64,000 nucleotides of DNA from Myxococcales bacterium (GTDB taxonomy: Bacteria > Myxococcota_A > Polyangia > Haliangiales > Haliangiaceae): the NCBI GenBank assembly GCA_028287135.1, contig JAQBQE010000035.1, positions 1 through 64,000 of the forward strand. The letters run 5' to 3'. Shown one piece after another: positions 55,026 through 63,935 of the stretch; within the stretch, counting starts at the first letter, position 1; every line of letters begins with the position of its first letter. The position numbers and the translations under genes are program-made. The notes under the pieces were generated by a model. That model searched no databases. It had not been told where the DNA came from and was given only the letters and a program-made list of their open reading frames with translations.

Positions 55026-55550
55026 CTAGATCCCGAACACCTGGATCGCGCCGTGACGCTGCGACGTCCCGGTGACCACGATGCTGTCGATCTGGCGGTT
55101 GTTGCCGTCGAGCAGCACCTCGACCATCGGGCTCCGGACGTCGAGGCGGCGGTTGACCTGCTCGACCTGACGCGATCCGTCGCGGAACTTGATGATCACG
55201 CGGTCGATCTGCGAGACGCCGGACGTCGTCTGGAGCCGGAGCTGCGTGAACGTGCCGCGCGCGTTGACATCGATCACGTCGCGTCCACGACGCAGCTGCA
55301 TCGGCTCGTTGAGCGCGACCCAGCTCGACCGATAGTGCCGCCCGCCCGTGCTGCGGCCGTCGTCGCGGTGGCGCCACCCGTCGCGCCGCGCGTCATCGCC
55401 GAACCCGTAGCTGGTGTCGACGCGGTGATCGCGCACCGGCGTTGGCGGGTTGACCACGAACGGCGCGGGTTCGCGCCAGCGAGGCTGTGCGATCGCCACC
55501 GACGAGGCACCGAGAAGGAGCGTTGTGATGAGGACGTTGAGCTTGGACAT
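55026..55550 (-). CDS. Exported DUF2541-like protein
   Basis: A 174-residue protein. [22 protein letters not shown] is a cleavable signal peptide, and the start ATG at 55550 has GGGAGTGA upstream. Residues 22-80 are Pro/Arg/Asp-rich and disordered ([16 protein letters not shown]). The last 95 form a beta-rich domain: [37 protein letters not shown], then [19 protein letters not shown] and [12 protein letters not shown]. The strand order and the basic-residue pattern recall DUF2541 (E. coli YaaI type), with moderate confidence. It would act in the periplasm. Its stop is separated from the TPR gene stop by a single base. Confidence 0.7.
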   Translation of the reverse strand: MSKLNVLITTLLLGASSVAIAQPRWREPAPFVVNPPTPVRDHRVDTSYGFGDDARRDGWRHRDDGRSTGGRHYRSSWVALNEPMQLRRGRDVIDVNARGTFTQLRLQTTSGVSQIDRVIIKFRDGSRQVEQVNRRLDVRSPMVEVLLDGNNRQIDSIVVTGTSQRHGAIQVFGI

Positions 55551-55730
55551 ATCGGTCACTCCCGGTTGATGAAGCCCACGAGCTTCGATCCGGAGGAGTT
55601 GCAGCGAGCGGGCCAATCACAACCAGCTGAAACCTCACAAGGTCGACCGGCGTGCCAGCAGATGGCTGATGCGAGAGTTGCAGTCGCTCGGCAGGATCCG
55701 CAGCGGCACGTTTCGCCGTAGGCTCCGACC

Positions 55731-56513
55731 ATGTCCGATGCGGTGCTCTACGACAACGACGGAGACGTCGGCGTCATCACCCTGAACCGTCCCGACAACC
55801 GCAACAGCATGACCCCGGAGGTGCTCGACGCGTTCGCCGCGGCGACCGCAGCGGCGCGAGCCGATACCCGGGTGCGGTGCATCGTGATCACGGGGCGCGG
55901 GACCTGCTTCTCGTCCGGGGCGGACTTCAAGTCGGTGCTCCAGCGCGAGGGTGACACGGCGGCGCCGCACGAGCGCTCGTTCGCGATGTACGCCCCGTTC
56001 CTGTCGGTGCTCGAGCTCGAGGTCCCGGTGGTCGGCGCGCTCAACGGCCACGCTGTCGGCGGTGGTTTCGGGCTATCGCTGGTCTGCGATCTCCGGATCG
56101 GTGCGCTCGATGCGAAGTACGGGGCCAACTTCGTCAAGCTCGGCCTCGCGCCCGGGATGGGCATCAGCTACACGCTGCCCCGTCTGATCGGGATGGCGCG
56201 TGCCTCGGAGCTGCTGCTGACCGGCCGGCTCGTCGAGGGTGTCGAGGCCGAGCGGATCGGCCTGCTCAACCGCGCCGTGCCCGCCGCGGACGTGCTTCGC
56301 GAGGCGATGGCACTCGCCCGCACGATCGCAGACAACGCGCCGTTCGCGGTGCGCGAGACCAAGCGCGCGATCCATCGCGGTCTCGATCTCCAGATCAAGG
56401 AGGCGGCGCGACTCGAGGCGTTCGCCCAGGCAGACTCGATCGCGATGGACGACTCGCGAGAAGGCATCGCGGCGCTGCTCGCGAAGCGGTCGCCGAAGTT
56501 CACGGGACGGTAG
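55731..56513 (+). CDS. Enoyl-CoA hydratase/isomerase family protein
   Basis: A 260-residue crotonase. VGVITLNRPDNRNSMTPEVLDAF starts the fold, the oxyanion hole is formed by FSSGADFKS and NGHAVGGGFGLSLVCDLRIG, and the helical trimer region includes LGLAPGMGISYTLPRLIGMARASELLLTGR. In classical hydratases two glutamates lie in GGCELA and PExxLG; here GGGFGL has a Phe at the first and LGLAPGMG a Pro/Gly at the second, so hydratase activity is doubtful and an isomerase or other crotonase reaction is more likely. It is a single gene overlapping the convergent SH3 lipoprotein gene by 14 nt. Confidence 0.88.
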   Translation: MSDAVLYDNDGDVGVITLNRPDNRNSMTPEVLDAFAAATAAARADTRVRCIVITGRGTCFSSGADFKSVLQREGDTAAPHERSFAMYAPFLSVLELEVPVVGALNGHAVGGGFGLSLVCDLRIGALDAKYGANFVKLGLAPGMGISYTLPRLIGMARASELLLTGRLVEGVEAERIGLLNRAVPAADVLREAMALARTIADNAPFAVRETKRAIHRGLDLQIKEAARLEAFAQADSIAMDDSREGIAALLAKRSPKFTGR

Positions 56514-57576
56514 CGGGCGGCGCGACCAGCGTCGACGCTGGCACGCTGCCGGTCGGTCCACACGCCTGGAGCGACGACGCATCGGCACCGCGCGCTGCGA
56601 ACGCGACCGGGCCCCACGGCGTGTCGATCGCGAGGCTCCACCAGCCGCGCGTCGCGTCCGCGAGATCGACGTCCTGATCGCCGACGAGATAGCCGATCGG
56701 ATCACCGTCGGACCGCGCGAACAGGCACGTCCCGCTCGCGACCCTGGTAGTGGGCGCGATCGGTGCGGGCGCGAGCGTCGGATCGGCGCGCTTGCTGCGA
56801 AGACGGCCCGGCGGATCACGCCGCGAGACGTACCCGGTCACCACCAGATCGCCGTCCTGATAGAACACCTCGACCCACGCGGCGTCGACGTCCCTCACGG
56901 TGTCGACGAAGTAGCCGTTCGCCATCACCGCGAGCTGGCGCCCTGCCCACCTGGGCTCGGCACGGATCACGGCACCTGGGGTCACCATCAACGTGCGAGC
57001 TCCCGACGGAATCCGACCGATCGAATCGTGCGCCGGTGCAGCCTCGCCGAGCACGACATCGGGCAACCACCCCTCGACCTCGAGCGCGCCTGCGTACCGG
57101 ATCTGCGTCCAGCCGTCCTTGCGCGCGAGCCGCTTCACCGCTGCTCCCTGGCGGAGCAGCACCTGTTTGTCGTTCGGCATGCCGCCACCGCCGGCACGTG
57201 CACTCACCCGTTCGTCGCGGAGCACCACGCCGAGCAGCCGGGCGCGTTCGGTCCACACCGCGAACCGCGCGTGCTCGAGCCGGATCGCAACACGAACGAG
57301 GTTGCCTTGCGCATCGAGCACCGACACCTCGAGGGGCGTCGCGGGTCCGGGGCCCTCGATCGGCGTCGCGTGGAGCTCGAGCTGCGCTGTGCCGGGAGCG
57401 AGCCGGGACACCCTGTCGGTGATCGCGAGCGCCGCGATCGGTTCGACGAGTGGGCGATCTCTGGCATTCGTCGGCGTGGTCGCGCCGTCGCCCACCACCG
57501 CCTTGGTCCGGGGCCGCGGAGGCGGAGCGACGGTGCCACCACACGCTGCCAGCACCGCGATCACGAGGGCCCGCAC
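56500..57576 (-). CDS. SH3b-domain lipoprotein
   Basis: A 358-residue exported protein starting at GTG 57576, where the signal MRALVIAVLAACGGT gives a lipobox Cys at 12. The frame extends far upstream but that part overlaps the DAG-kinase-like gene. A Pro/Arg linker is followed by a beta-rich domain with KQVLLRQGAAVKRLARKDGWTQIRY and EVEGWLPDVVLGE, the bacterial SH3 pattern, then a second such unit (VTPGAVIRAEPRWAGRQLAVMANGYFVDTV, AAWVEVFYQDGDLVVTGYVSRRD). The last 80 residues form another small domain with two cysteines. SH3b domains bind peptidoglycan or peptides, so it likely sits at the cell wall. Function unknown. Confidence 0.75.
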   Translation of the reverse strand: MRALVIAVLAACGGTVAPPPRPRTKAVVGDGATTPTNARDRPLVEPIAALAITDRVSRLAPGTAQLELHATPIEGPGPATPLEVSVLDAQGNLVRVAIRLEHARFAVWTERARLLGVVLRDERVSARAGGGGMPNDKQVLLRQGAAVKRLARKDGWTQIRYAGALEVEGWLPDVVLGEAAPAHDSIGRIPSGARTLMVTPGAVIRAEPRWAGRQLAVMANGYFVDTVRDVDAAWVEVFYQDGDLVVTGYVSRRDPPGRLRSKRADPTLAPAPIAPTTRVASGTCLFARSDGDPIGYLVGDQDVDLADATRGWWSLAIDTPWGPVAFAARGADASSLQACGPTGSVPASTLVAPPATVP

Positions 57577-57771
57577 GCGTTGATTATCGACGATGACCGA
57601 CCAGGGATCTTCCTGACAGGCAAAGGTTGGGTGCGTAACCGGGACGGCTGTTATCCAGGGACCCGCGTAAGGGTCTGCGCACAAGCCAGCTTCTGCCGGG
57701 TGAGGCCATCGTGATTCCATGGGGTTACGACGCGGTGCGTCTCGCCCGGCTCTTGCAACCTTCTCGGATAG

Positions 57772-58818
57772 ATGGAAATCGGCGTCATCACGAATCCGAA
57801 CAGCCGCAAGAACCGCAATCGCCCGGACCGGGCCGAGCGGCTCCAGCAGATCGTGGGTGCCCTGGGCGAGGTTCACGAGACCGAGTCGATCGCTTCCATC
57901 AAGCCCGTGCTCCGGGACTTCCTCCGCAAGCGCGCCCGCTACTGGGTCGCGGACGGCGGCGACGGTGCTCTGCACTGGATGCTTCGGATGGGCATGGAGG
58001 TCCTCCAGGAGGACGAGTTCGTCGGCCAGGCGTTCTCGCTGCCGATGACGCTGCCGACCAAGGGCGGCACGATCGATTTCGTCGCCAACAACGTCGGCAT
58101 CGAAGGCGACGCGGAAGGCATCCTCGGGATGCTCCGCCGCTCCGTCGAGCACGGCGCCGTGATCCAGGAGACCGAGGTGGACTCCATGGTGATCGACGGC
58201 GTCCAGCTCGTCGATGGCGTCGACGTTCCGTTCCGCACCTACGGCTTTGCCTCGGCAGCCGGCGGCGTCGGCCAGCGGTTCTACGCGAAGTACTACGCCG
58301 AGAAGGATCCGAACCCGCGCTCGATCGTGAAGGTCATCGCGAGCACCGTCGCCTCGGCGCCGATCGCGCTGTCGCCGCTCTCGAAGCTGCCGTTCGGTCA
58401 GTACCGCACGTACGCCAAGGAGATGTTCGAGCCGACTGCGTGCAAGGTCATGCTCGACGGCATGCGCCTCCCCGGCGACAAGTTCACCGGTGTCCACGTC
58501 GCATCGATGTCGATCAACCTCGGCAACGTGCTGCGGTTCTTCGGCAAGGCGGATCAGCCCGGCCTGATGAACGCGATCGTCGGGACGCCGAGCCCGTGGT
58601 CGATCATCCGCAACATCCCGCGGATGGCGCGTGGCGAGGAGATGCGCGGTCGCAACATCCTCGACCGCCCGTGCCGCGAGATGATCATCGAGGCGACCGG
58701 CGCCGAGCTGATGGCGCCGATCATCGACGGCGAGTTCTATCGCAACGTGAAGAAGATCGAGTACCGCGTCGGCCCTCGCGTGCGGATCCCGAAGGTCGTC
58801 GCGCCCAAGGCGGCGTAG
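57772..58818 (+). CDS. Diacylglycerol kinase-family protein
   Basis: A 348-residue protein of the DAGK/LCB5 fold, which phosphorylates lipids or related hydroxyl groups using ATP. IGVITNPNSRKNRNRPDR at the N-terminus and VADGGDGALHWMLRMG at about 58-73 (for the GGDGT motif, with Ala in place of Thr) form the nucleotide site. PTKGGTIDFVANNVG is a variant of the PxGTxNxxA motif. The usual downstream G-x-D-x segments are recognisable only in part, so the family is clear but the substrate is not. The 195 nt upstream of its start hold no other feature I can support. Its stop is 6 nt from the next convergent gene. Confidence 0.75.
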   Translation: MEIGVITNPNSRKNRNRPDRAERLQQIVGALGEVHETESIASIKPVLRDFLRKRARYWVADGGDGALHWMLRMGMEVLQEDEFVGQAFSLPMTLPTKGGTIDFVANNVGIEGDAEGILGMLRRSVEHGAVIQETEVDSMVIDGVQLVDGVDVPFRTYGFASAAGGVGQRFYAKYYAEKDPNPRSIVKVIASTVASAPIALSPLSKLPFGQYRTYAKEMFEPTACKVMLDGMRLPGDKFTGVHVASMSINLGNVLRFFGKADQPGLMNAIVGTPSPWSIIRNIPRMARGEEMRGRNILDRPCREMIIEATGAELMAPIIDGEFYRNVKKIEYRVGPRVRIPKVVAPKAA

Positions 58819-58824
58819 CGTCAG

Positions 58825-59136
58825 TCACTTACAAGAGACGGTGGCCGGCGCAGCGCCCACGGCGTTGCACTTCTTCGGCTTCTTGCACTTCGCCGCCTGA
58901 CACGCGGCAGCCTCGGTCTTGAAGCACTTCGCGCCGAGCACGAAGAAACACGCATCGCGGTCGCCCTTGTAGCGCCAGCCGCCCCACTTCTTGCTCCCGC
59001 CATCGGCCTCGCCGCTCGCCTCGGCCTCGCGTCGCTGCTTCTCGCGGGCCGTCGTGGGCTCGTCAGACTTCGGGTCCGCCCCGCAGGCCATCACAGCGCA
59101 TGCGGCAACGACGAGGGTCAGCGATCGCAGCGACAT
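58825..59136 (-). CDS. Small lipoprotein with Cys/Lys-rich tail
   Basis: A 103-residue protein. MSLRSLTLVVAACAVMACGAD is a lipoprotein signal with Cys18 as acceptor. Residues 20-50 are polar (TTAREKQRREAEASGEADGGSKK). The C-terminal half reads GDRDACFFVLGAKCFKTEAAACQAAKCKKPKKCNAVG and ends in SCK, giving six cysteines in a basic context, a disulfide-rich mini-domain like that of the lipoprotein at 6788-7072 but not obviously homologous to it. Function unknown. It is divergent from the coiled-coil membrane gene, with only 28 nt between start codons, so promoters must overlap. Confidence 0.75.
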   Translation of the reverse strand: MSLRSLTLVVAACAVMACGADPKSDEPTTAREKQRREAEASGEADGGSKKWGGWRYKGDRDACFFVLGAKCFKTEAAACQAAKCKKPKKCNAVGAAPATVSCK

Positions 59137-59164
59137 CCGGCTAGATCATGCCATAGTCGAAGGC

Positions 59165-59773
59165 GTGTCCGAAGACGACCGGGCCTTGATGGAACGGTTG
59201 GCGGCCCTCGAAGCCGAGGTCAAAGCCGACGCGGACGCGCAGCGTGCGCGCAAGGAAGCGGCCCAGGCCAAGGTCCGTGAGCAGCGCGCCGTCCAGCAGG
59301 CCGAGCGCGACGAGCTCCGTGAACGGCAGAGCCAGATCGTTGCGAAGAAATCGCGACCGGTCGCCAGCAGCTCCGAGCGAGCCGACCACGACGCGGACCA
59401 CGGCGGCGACCTCGGTGGTGCACTCGAGCTCGCGAAGCGAGCGCACGGCGTACGCCAGGAGCTGACGAGGACGCCCAAGCAAGGCGACAAATCGTGGGTC
59501 AAATCCGGCGTGGCCTCGGTGCTGCTCGGACCGATCGGCTGGCTGTACGCCGGTTCGATGCGCGAGGCCGTGCCCGCCTCCGCCGCGTGGCTCGCGTTTG
59601 CGGCGCTCGCGAGCAAGATGATCCCGATGTTCCTCCTGTTCCCGGTGCTCCTCGTTGCGCTGCCGTTGTCGGGGATCGCGGGCTTGCTCTATGCTGTCCA
59701 GTACAACCGGACGGGAACCCGACAGCGCCTGTTCGGGGACAAGGCGAAGAAGAAGCAGCTCCGCGGTGGGTGA
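59165..59773 (+). CDS. Coiled-coil protein with C-terminal membrane segment
   Basis: A 202-residue protein from GTG 59165. Residues 5-70 are a charged coiled coil (MERLAALEAEVKADADAQRARKEAAQAKV, REQRAVQQAERDELRERQSQ). A middle segment leads to a hydrophobic hairpin at about 120-190 with two or three helices: VASVLLGPIGWLYAGSM, ASAAWLAFAALASKMIPMF, and LLFPVLLVALPLSGIAGLLYAV. The last 15 residues are basic. The frame is open further upstream, but that part overlaps the divergent lipoprotein gene. Similar membrane-end proteins are found near other regulatory genes; function unknown. Confidence 0.6.
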   Translation: MSEDDRALMERLAALEAEVKADADAQRARKEAAQAKVREQRAVQQAERDELRERQSQIVAKKSRPVASSSERADHDADHGGDLGGALELAKRAHGVRQELTRTPKQGDKSWVKSGVASVLLGPIGWLYAGSMREAVPASAAWLAFAALASKMIPMFLLFPVLLVALPLSGIAGLLYAVQYNRTGTRQRLFGDKAKKKQLRGG

Positions 59774-59850
59774 GTGTGGGTCCTGACTAACGCCCCCCTC
59801 ACCGGTCGAGTTAGGCTTCCCTACGTTTCTCCGCCGGTCGGGTCGATACG

Positions 59851-60693
59851 ATGAACCTAGTGAACCACGCCTTCCTCGCCGCCGTGATTGCCACGACCGT
59901 CGCGATGCCCCAGCTCGCATCGGCAGACCGCATCAAGGTCGCGATCGTTCCCGGCATCGCCGTCAACCTCGATGCGGCGCGCGTCGATGCGCTGAGTCAG
60001 GATCTCGCAGACGCCCTGCAGACCGAGCTCGACATCGATGCGACCGGCGGCCTCGAGGTCCGTCGCCAGCTGCCGCCCGACGGGATTCCACCCGATTGCG
60101 TGGCGACCCCCGCGTGCATCGCTGACGTCGCTCAGCGCGTCGGCGCGAACCAGCTGCTGTTCGTCGTGATGGTCGATACCGGCACCGGTGGCGCGATCCA
60201 GATCGACAGCACCTGGATCGAGGCGGCAACCGGCAAGACCGCGTCACGTCCGGCGATCGACATCGCATCGCTCGCCGACGCCAAGTCGCGGTTCCTGACC
60301 GCTGCACGCCAGCTGCTGCCCGACGCGCCGGTTCGCCCGAAGCCCAAGACCGGTGGCTCGATCGGCACGATGTCGCCGGAGATCCCGCGTCACTTCACGA
60401 CGCCGGCCAAGATCACCGCCGGCGTCGCGGTCGTCGGCGTCGGCCTCGGCATCGCGTTCGGGATCAAGGCGCGCTCGAAGTACAACGCCTGTGACGAGGA
60501 TCGCGCCGCGTGCTCGAGCAGCGACCGCGACACGATCCGGAACTTCGGTCTGATCGCGGACGCGGGTTACCTGATCGGCCTCGGCGCCGCGGCGGCCACC
60601 ACGGTGCTCTACGTGACGTCTGGCAAGGAATCGCATCTCGTCGTCGAGCCGTCGCCCCAGGGGGTGACCGTCATGGCGTTCGGAAGGTTCTGA
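59851..60693 (+). CDS. Exported protein of unknown function, coupled to a Ser/Thr kinase gene
   Basis: A 280-residue protein. The signal peptide runs to about residue 25 (PQLASA/D). The mature N-terminal domain is RIKVAIVPGIAVNLDAARVDALSQDLADALQTEL, then VRRQLPPDGIPPDCVATPACIADVAQRVGANQLLFVVMV with two cysteines, a layout common in myxobacterial TolB-like periplasmic proteins. A transmembrane helix at about 188-207 and another near 235-255 flank a short Cys-containing loop (YNACDEDRAACSSSD). The stop TGA overlaps the ATG of the kinase gene (TGATG), so translation is coupled. It may sense or carry a signal to that kinase. Confidence 0.7.
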   Translation: MNLVNHAFLAAVIATTVAMPQLASADRIKVAIVPGIAVNLDAARVDALSQDLADALQTELDIDATGGLEVRRQLPPDGIPPDCVATPACIADVAQRVGANQLLFVVMVDTGTGGAIQIDSTWIEAATGKTASRPAIDIASLADAKSRFLTAARQLLPDAPVRPKPKTGGSIGTMSPEIPRHFTTPAKITAGVAVVGVGLGIAFGIKARSKYNACDEDRAACSSSDRDTIRNFGLIADAGYLIGLGAAAATTVLYVTSGKESHLVVEPSPQGVTVMAFGRF

Positions 60694-62399
60694 TGTCGAG
60701 CGAGCGCGCCTCCGCACCGGATCCGAAGGACAAGCTGATCGGCGAGGTTCTCGCGAACCGCTATCAGATCGAGTCCCGGCTGGGCGAGGGCGCGATGGGC
60801 GCCGTCTACCGGGCGCGCCACGTCAAGGTCGGTCGGCCGTTCGCGGTCAAGGTGCTGCACGCGAAGCTGCTCGAGGACATGAAGGTCGCGCAGCGGTTCG
60901 AGCGCGAGGCCGAGCTCGCAGGTCGGCTGCGTCACGCCAACGTGATCGGGGTCGTCGATGTCGGAGAGACCACCGAGGGGCTGCGCTACATGGTGATGGA
61001 CTTCGCCGAGGGCTTCGACCTCGCCGATCTCCTGTGCGAGGCGCCGATGCCTCCGGCGCGGATCATCAACCTGACGCGGCAGTTGCTCGAGGGCCTGTAT
61101 CACGCGCACGAGCAGGGCCTGATCCACCGCGACTTCAAGCCCGAGAACGTGATCGTCGAGAAGGACAATCACGGGGTCGAGGTGCCGCGCATCGTCGACT
61201 TCGGGATCGCGATCCTCCGTGAGGGTGGCGATTCGCCGTCCTCGCAGGGCCGGTTGACCACGAACGGCCTGGTCCTCGGAACGCCGCACTACATGGCGCC
61301 CGAGCAGGCCGTGGCCGATCCGATCGATCACCGGATCGACCTGTTCGCGCTCGGGATCGTCGTCTACGAGATGCTGTGCGGCAAGCTGCCGTTCGATGGC
61401 ACCGGTGCCGAGGTCGCGCGCGCCAACCTGCTGCTCGATCCACCGCTGATCTCGCAGCGCGTTCCGTACCTCGAGGTCGATCCGCTGCTCGAGGCGTTCG
61501 CGCGCCGGATGATGGCGAAGAAGCGCGATCATCGTCCCGCGACGGCGAAGGCCGCGAGAGAGATCCTCGACCTGATCGAGCGCGATCGCGCCGCGGCCGC
61601 GGCAGCGCTCGGCGTCCCTCTCGCCATCGCCCGCGAAGCCCAGGTCACCCAGGACAACCCGCCGCAGAAGCACGTCCACGAGGACTCGCCGTCCGCGCAG
61701 TTCTCCGCCGCCGCGGATCCACGCACCGACGCGGGATCGCCGGCTCCGGTGCCGCGCGAGACCCGGACGTCGGTCACGGATCCGCTCGACTTCGACCTGC
61801 CCGGACGCTCGAAGCGCACCTGGATCGTCGCCGGGCTCGGACTCGCGGTGGTCGGTGGGATCGCGGCGTTCGCGCTGTCTCGCGGTGGCGACAAGCCCGC
61901 GCCTGCCACGGCGCCCGACGATCCGAAGATCGTGATGCCGACGTCCGGCACGGACGGTTCCGCGGCACCGGACACGGTCACCCCGGACAAGGTCGCGGTC
62001 GTCGACACCGCCGTCCCGGACAAGGTCGTCCCGGACACCGTCGTCCCGGACAAGGTCGTCCCGGACAAGGTCACCCCGGACAGGACCCGGAAGACCACGC
62101 CCAAGCTGACCGGGACCAAGGTCACCACGACCAAGGTCGAGCCGGTCGCCGAGGTCAAGCCGGTCGTCGAGGAGCCGAAGCCCGCCACGACCGAGCCGAA
62201 CAAGACCAAGGTCTCGCAGCAGTACCAGGCGATCGGCGCGAAGCTGAAGGCGCTCGGTCAGGGCGGCGATGGCATCGACGAGATGTGGAACCTGTACCGC
62301 CGGATCAGGATCCAGAACGCGATGCTCGATGCGGCCAAGCTGCGCGAGGCCGCCGACATCCTCGAGCGCCTCGAGAAGCAACTCGCGACCCGCAAGTAA
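60693..62399 (+). CDS. Ser/Thr protein kinase with PDKV-repeat extracytoplasmic region
   Basis: A 568-residue Hanks-type kinase in the usual order: kinase domain first, one membrane helix, then an outer region. Kinase motifs are LGEGAMGAVYRA at 30-41, K53 in PFAVKVLH, the HRDFKPEN loop with D147, and DFG at 169-171, with GTPHYMAPEQA later. HRDFK instead of HRDLK is a frequent variant of this family. The membrane helix is about 376-395. The outer part begins with a low-complexity stretch of PDKV/PDTV units (VTPDKVAVVDTAVPDKVVPDT...), about 24 residues of which are almost tandem, then a helical end domain (IGAKLKALGQGGDGIDEMWNLYRRIRIQ). It is translationally coupled to the preceding gene. Confidence 0.92.
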   Translation: MSSERASAPDPKDKLIGEVLANRYQIESRLGEGAMGAVYRARHVKVGRPFAVKVLHAKLLEDMKVAQRFEREAELAGRLRHANVIGVVDVGETTEGLRYMVMDFAEGFDLADLLCEAPMPPARIINLTRQLLEGLYHAHEQGLIHRDFKPENVIVEKDNHGVEVPRIVDFGIAILREGGDSPSSQGRLTTNGLVLGTPHYMAPEQAVADPIDHRIDLFALGIVVYEMLCGKLPFDGTGAEVARANLLLDPPLISQRVPYLEVDPLLEAFARRMMAKKRDHRPATAKAAREILDLIERDRAAAAAALGVPLAIAREAQVTQDNPPQKHVHEDSPSAQFSAAADPRTDAGSPAPVPRETRTSVTDPLDFDLPGRSKRTWIVAGLGLAVVGGIAAFALSRGGDKPAPATAPDDPKIVMPTSGTDGSAAPDTVTPDKVAVVDTAVPDKVVPDTVVPDKVVPDKVTPDRTRKTTPKLTGTKVTTTKVEPVAEVKPVVEEPKPATTEPNKTKVSQQYQAIGAKLKALGQGGDGIDEMWNLYRRIRIQNAMLDAAKLREAADILERLEKQLATRK

Positions 62400-63935
62400 C
62401 TACGACGGCAGGAACGCGACGTCGATGCAGGTCTCCGCCTCGTTCGAGCGGCGGACGCCGCCGGCAAGCGTGACGCATACCTTGTTGAGGCCGCCCTTCA
62501 GCACGACGTTGATCTCGAAGCTGCCGTTGCTGCCGATCGTGTGCGTCGCGCCGTCGACATCGACGCCAGCCTGCGACGTGTAGAACGAGAAGCCGGCGTT
62601 GGGCTCACCGAGCACGGTGATCCGGGCGTTCGTCGTCGAGACCACGAGCGGCGTCGCCGGCGCGAACGAGAGCCCGCGGTGGGTCGCCACGTCCGAACCG
62701 GGCGCCGTGCTGACCGGCGAGTCCCAGCGGACCCGACCGTCACCGCCGGCACCGCCATCGCTGGCGCTCGACAGCGCGCCACCGACACCGCCCTTGGCGA
62801 GGATCATCGTGGTCATCAGCGTTCCGCCCGCGCGAATCAACACGCTACCGCCGGCTCCACCACCACCGCCTGCGGATCCGGACGCAGCACCGGCACCGCC
62901 CTGCACGTTGATGGTGCCGACGACGACGTTGCCGCCTGCGGTGATCTCGATGGCACCGCCGCCACCACCACCGCCACTCGCGCTGCCGAGCAGCGACGGT
63001 GCACCACCGCCACCGCCACCGCTCGCGCGATTCGAAGCTGCGCCGCTTCCCGGATAGATGACCAGGAAGTCATCACCGATCTCGCTGCCGGCGCCACCGG
63101 CCATCGGCCCGCCGCCGCCGGTTCCCATGCTGCCAAAGCCACCGCCACCGCCACCGCCGCCGGCCGTGGTGCTCCCGGTGCCCGCGCCGCCGCCGCCTTG
63201 CGACGAACAACCGCCGACCGAGCCCTGCGCTCCACCGGCGCAGCTGCCGAGGACACCCGGCCCCCCCGTCGCGCCGCTCGCTGCGCCGCCGACGGCCGAC
63301 AGGGACGGCAGCGTGATCGACGAGACCGCGCGGAGCTCCATCCGATCGGAGCCCGAGAGTGCGATCAACGCCGGTGGATTCATGGCCGCGAGACCGATCC
63401 GCGAGTAGGTCAGCGTCTGCGCGGGACGCATCAACATCGTCGACGTCAGCGTCAGCTCGGGGAGGTTGCGGAGCACGAGTCCGGACGTGACCGTGGCATC
63501 GGGGATCGTGCGCGTGATCATGCCGCCTGCGCCATCCGATTGCTGGACGGTGATCGTCAGCGGCACATCGCCGATCGCGAGTGCGGTGTCGACCGGCGCG
63601 GTGAGCTCGATCGCGATCGACTTGTGATTGAGCGCGTGCGTCACCGTGCCCGCGGTGACGTTGCCACCGGTGACGGTGATCGTCGCGGTCTCGGAGATGT
63701 GGTCACCCGCGACCACGACGATCGCGCGGCGGCTGCCTCCGTCACCCTGGCCTTCGAGGATCACGGTGGGATCCACGCTGGTCAGCGCGAGCATCGAAGG
63801 ATCGGCATCGACGATCACCTCGGCATCCGGTTCGCCCGCGTCGGGATCCGGGTTCGGGATGTTGCTCGGGTTGTAGAGCAACGAGCAGCCGCCGAGCGTT
63901 GGCGCGAGGAACAGAAGTGCCAGACCGTGCCGCAT
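62400..63935 (-). CDS. Gly-rich surface lipoprotein
   Basis: A 511-residue protein. MRHGLALLFLAPTLGGCSLL is a lipoprotein signal with Cys17 as acceptor. Residues 20-110 contain an acidic linker and an Ig/cadherin-like sandwich (SVDPTVILEGQGDGG, AIGDVPLTITVQQSD). About 110-220 is beta-rich. Residues 230-405 are extremely Gly-rich: runs of up to eight Gly alternate with hydrophobic strands (GGNVVVGTINVQGGAG, GGSVLIRAGGTLMTT), the pattern of myxobacterial and PE-PGRS-like Gly-rich surface proteins. The C-terminal 100 residues are an Ig-like unit ending CVTLAGGVRRSNEAETCID. No gene is seen in the last 65 bases of the window. Its stop abuts that of the kinase gene. Confidence 0.8.
   Translation of the reverse strand: MRHGLALLFLAPTLGGCSLLYNPSNIPNPDPDAGEPDAEVIVDADPSMLALTSVDPTVILEGQGDGGSRRAIVVVAGDHISETATITVTGGNVTAGTVTHALNHKSIAIELTAPVDTALAIGDVPLTITVQQSDGAGGMITRTIPDATVTSGLVLRNLPELTLTSTMLMRPAQTLTYSRIGLAAMNPPALIALSGSDRMELRAVSSITLPSLSAVGGAASGATGGPGVLGSCAGGAQGSVGGCSSQGGGGAGTGSTTAGGGGGGGGFGSMGTGGGGPMAGGAGSEIGDDFLVIYPGSGAASNRASGGGGGGAPSLLGSASGGGGGGGAIEITAGGNVVVGTINVQGGAGAASGSAGGGGGAGGSVLIRAGGTLMTTMILAKGGVGGALSSASDGGAGGDGRVRWDSPVSTAPGSDVATHRGLSFAPATPLVVSTTNARITVLGEPNAGFSFYTSQAGVDVDGATHTIGSNGSFEINVVLKGGLNKVCVTLAGGVRRSNEAETCIDVAFLPS

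Noticed and set aside
57577..57771. Possible c-di-GMP riboswitch before the DAG-kinase-like gene (GGCAAAGGTT motif)
   Set aside because: The conserved ACGCAAAGCC core and the second stem are missing, and no consistent fold was found by eye.
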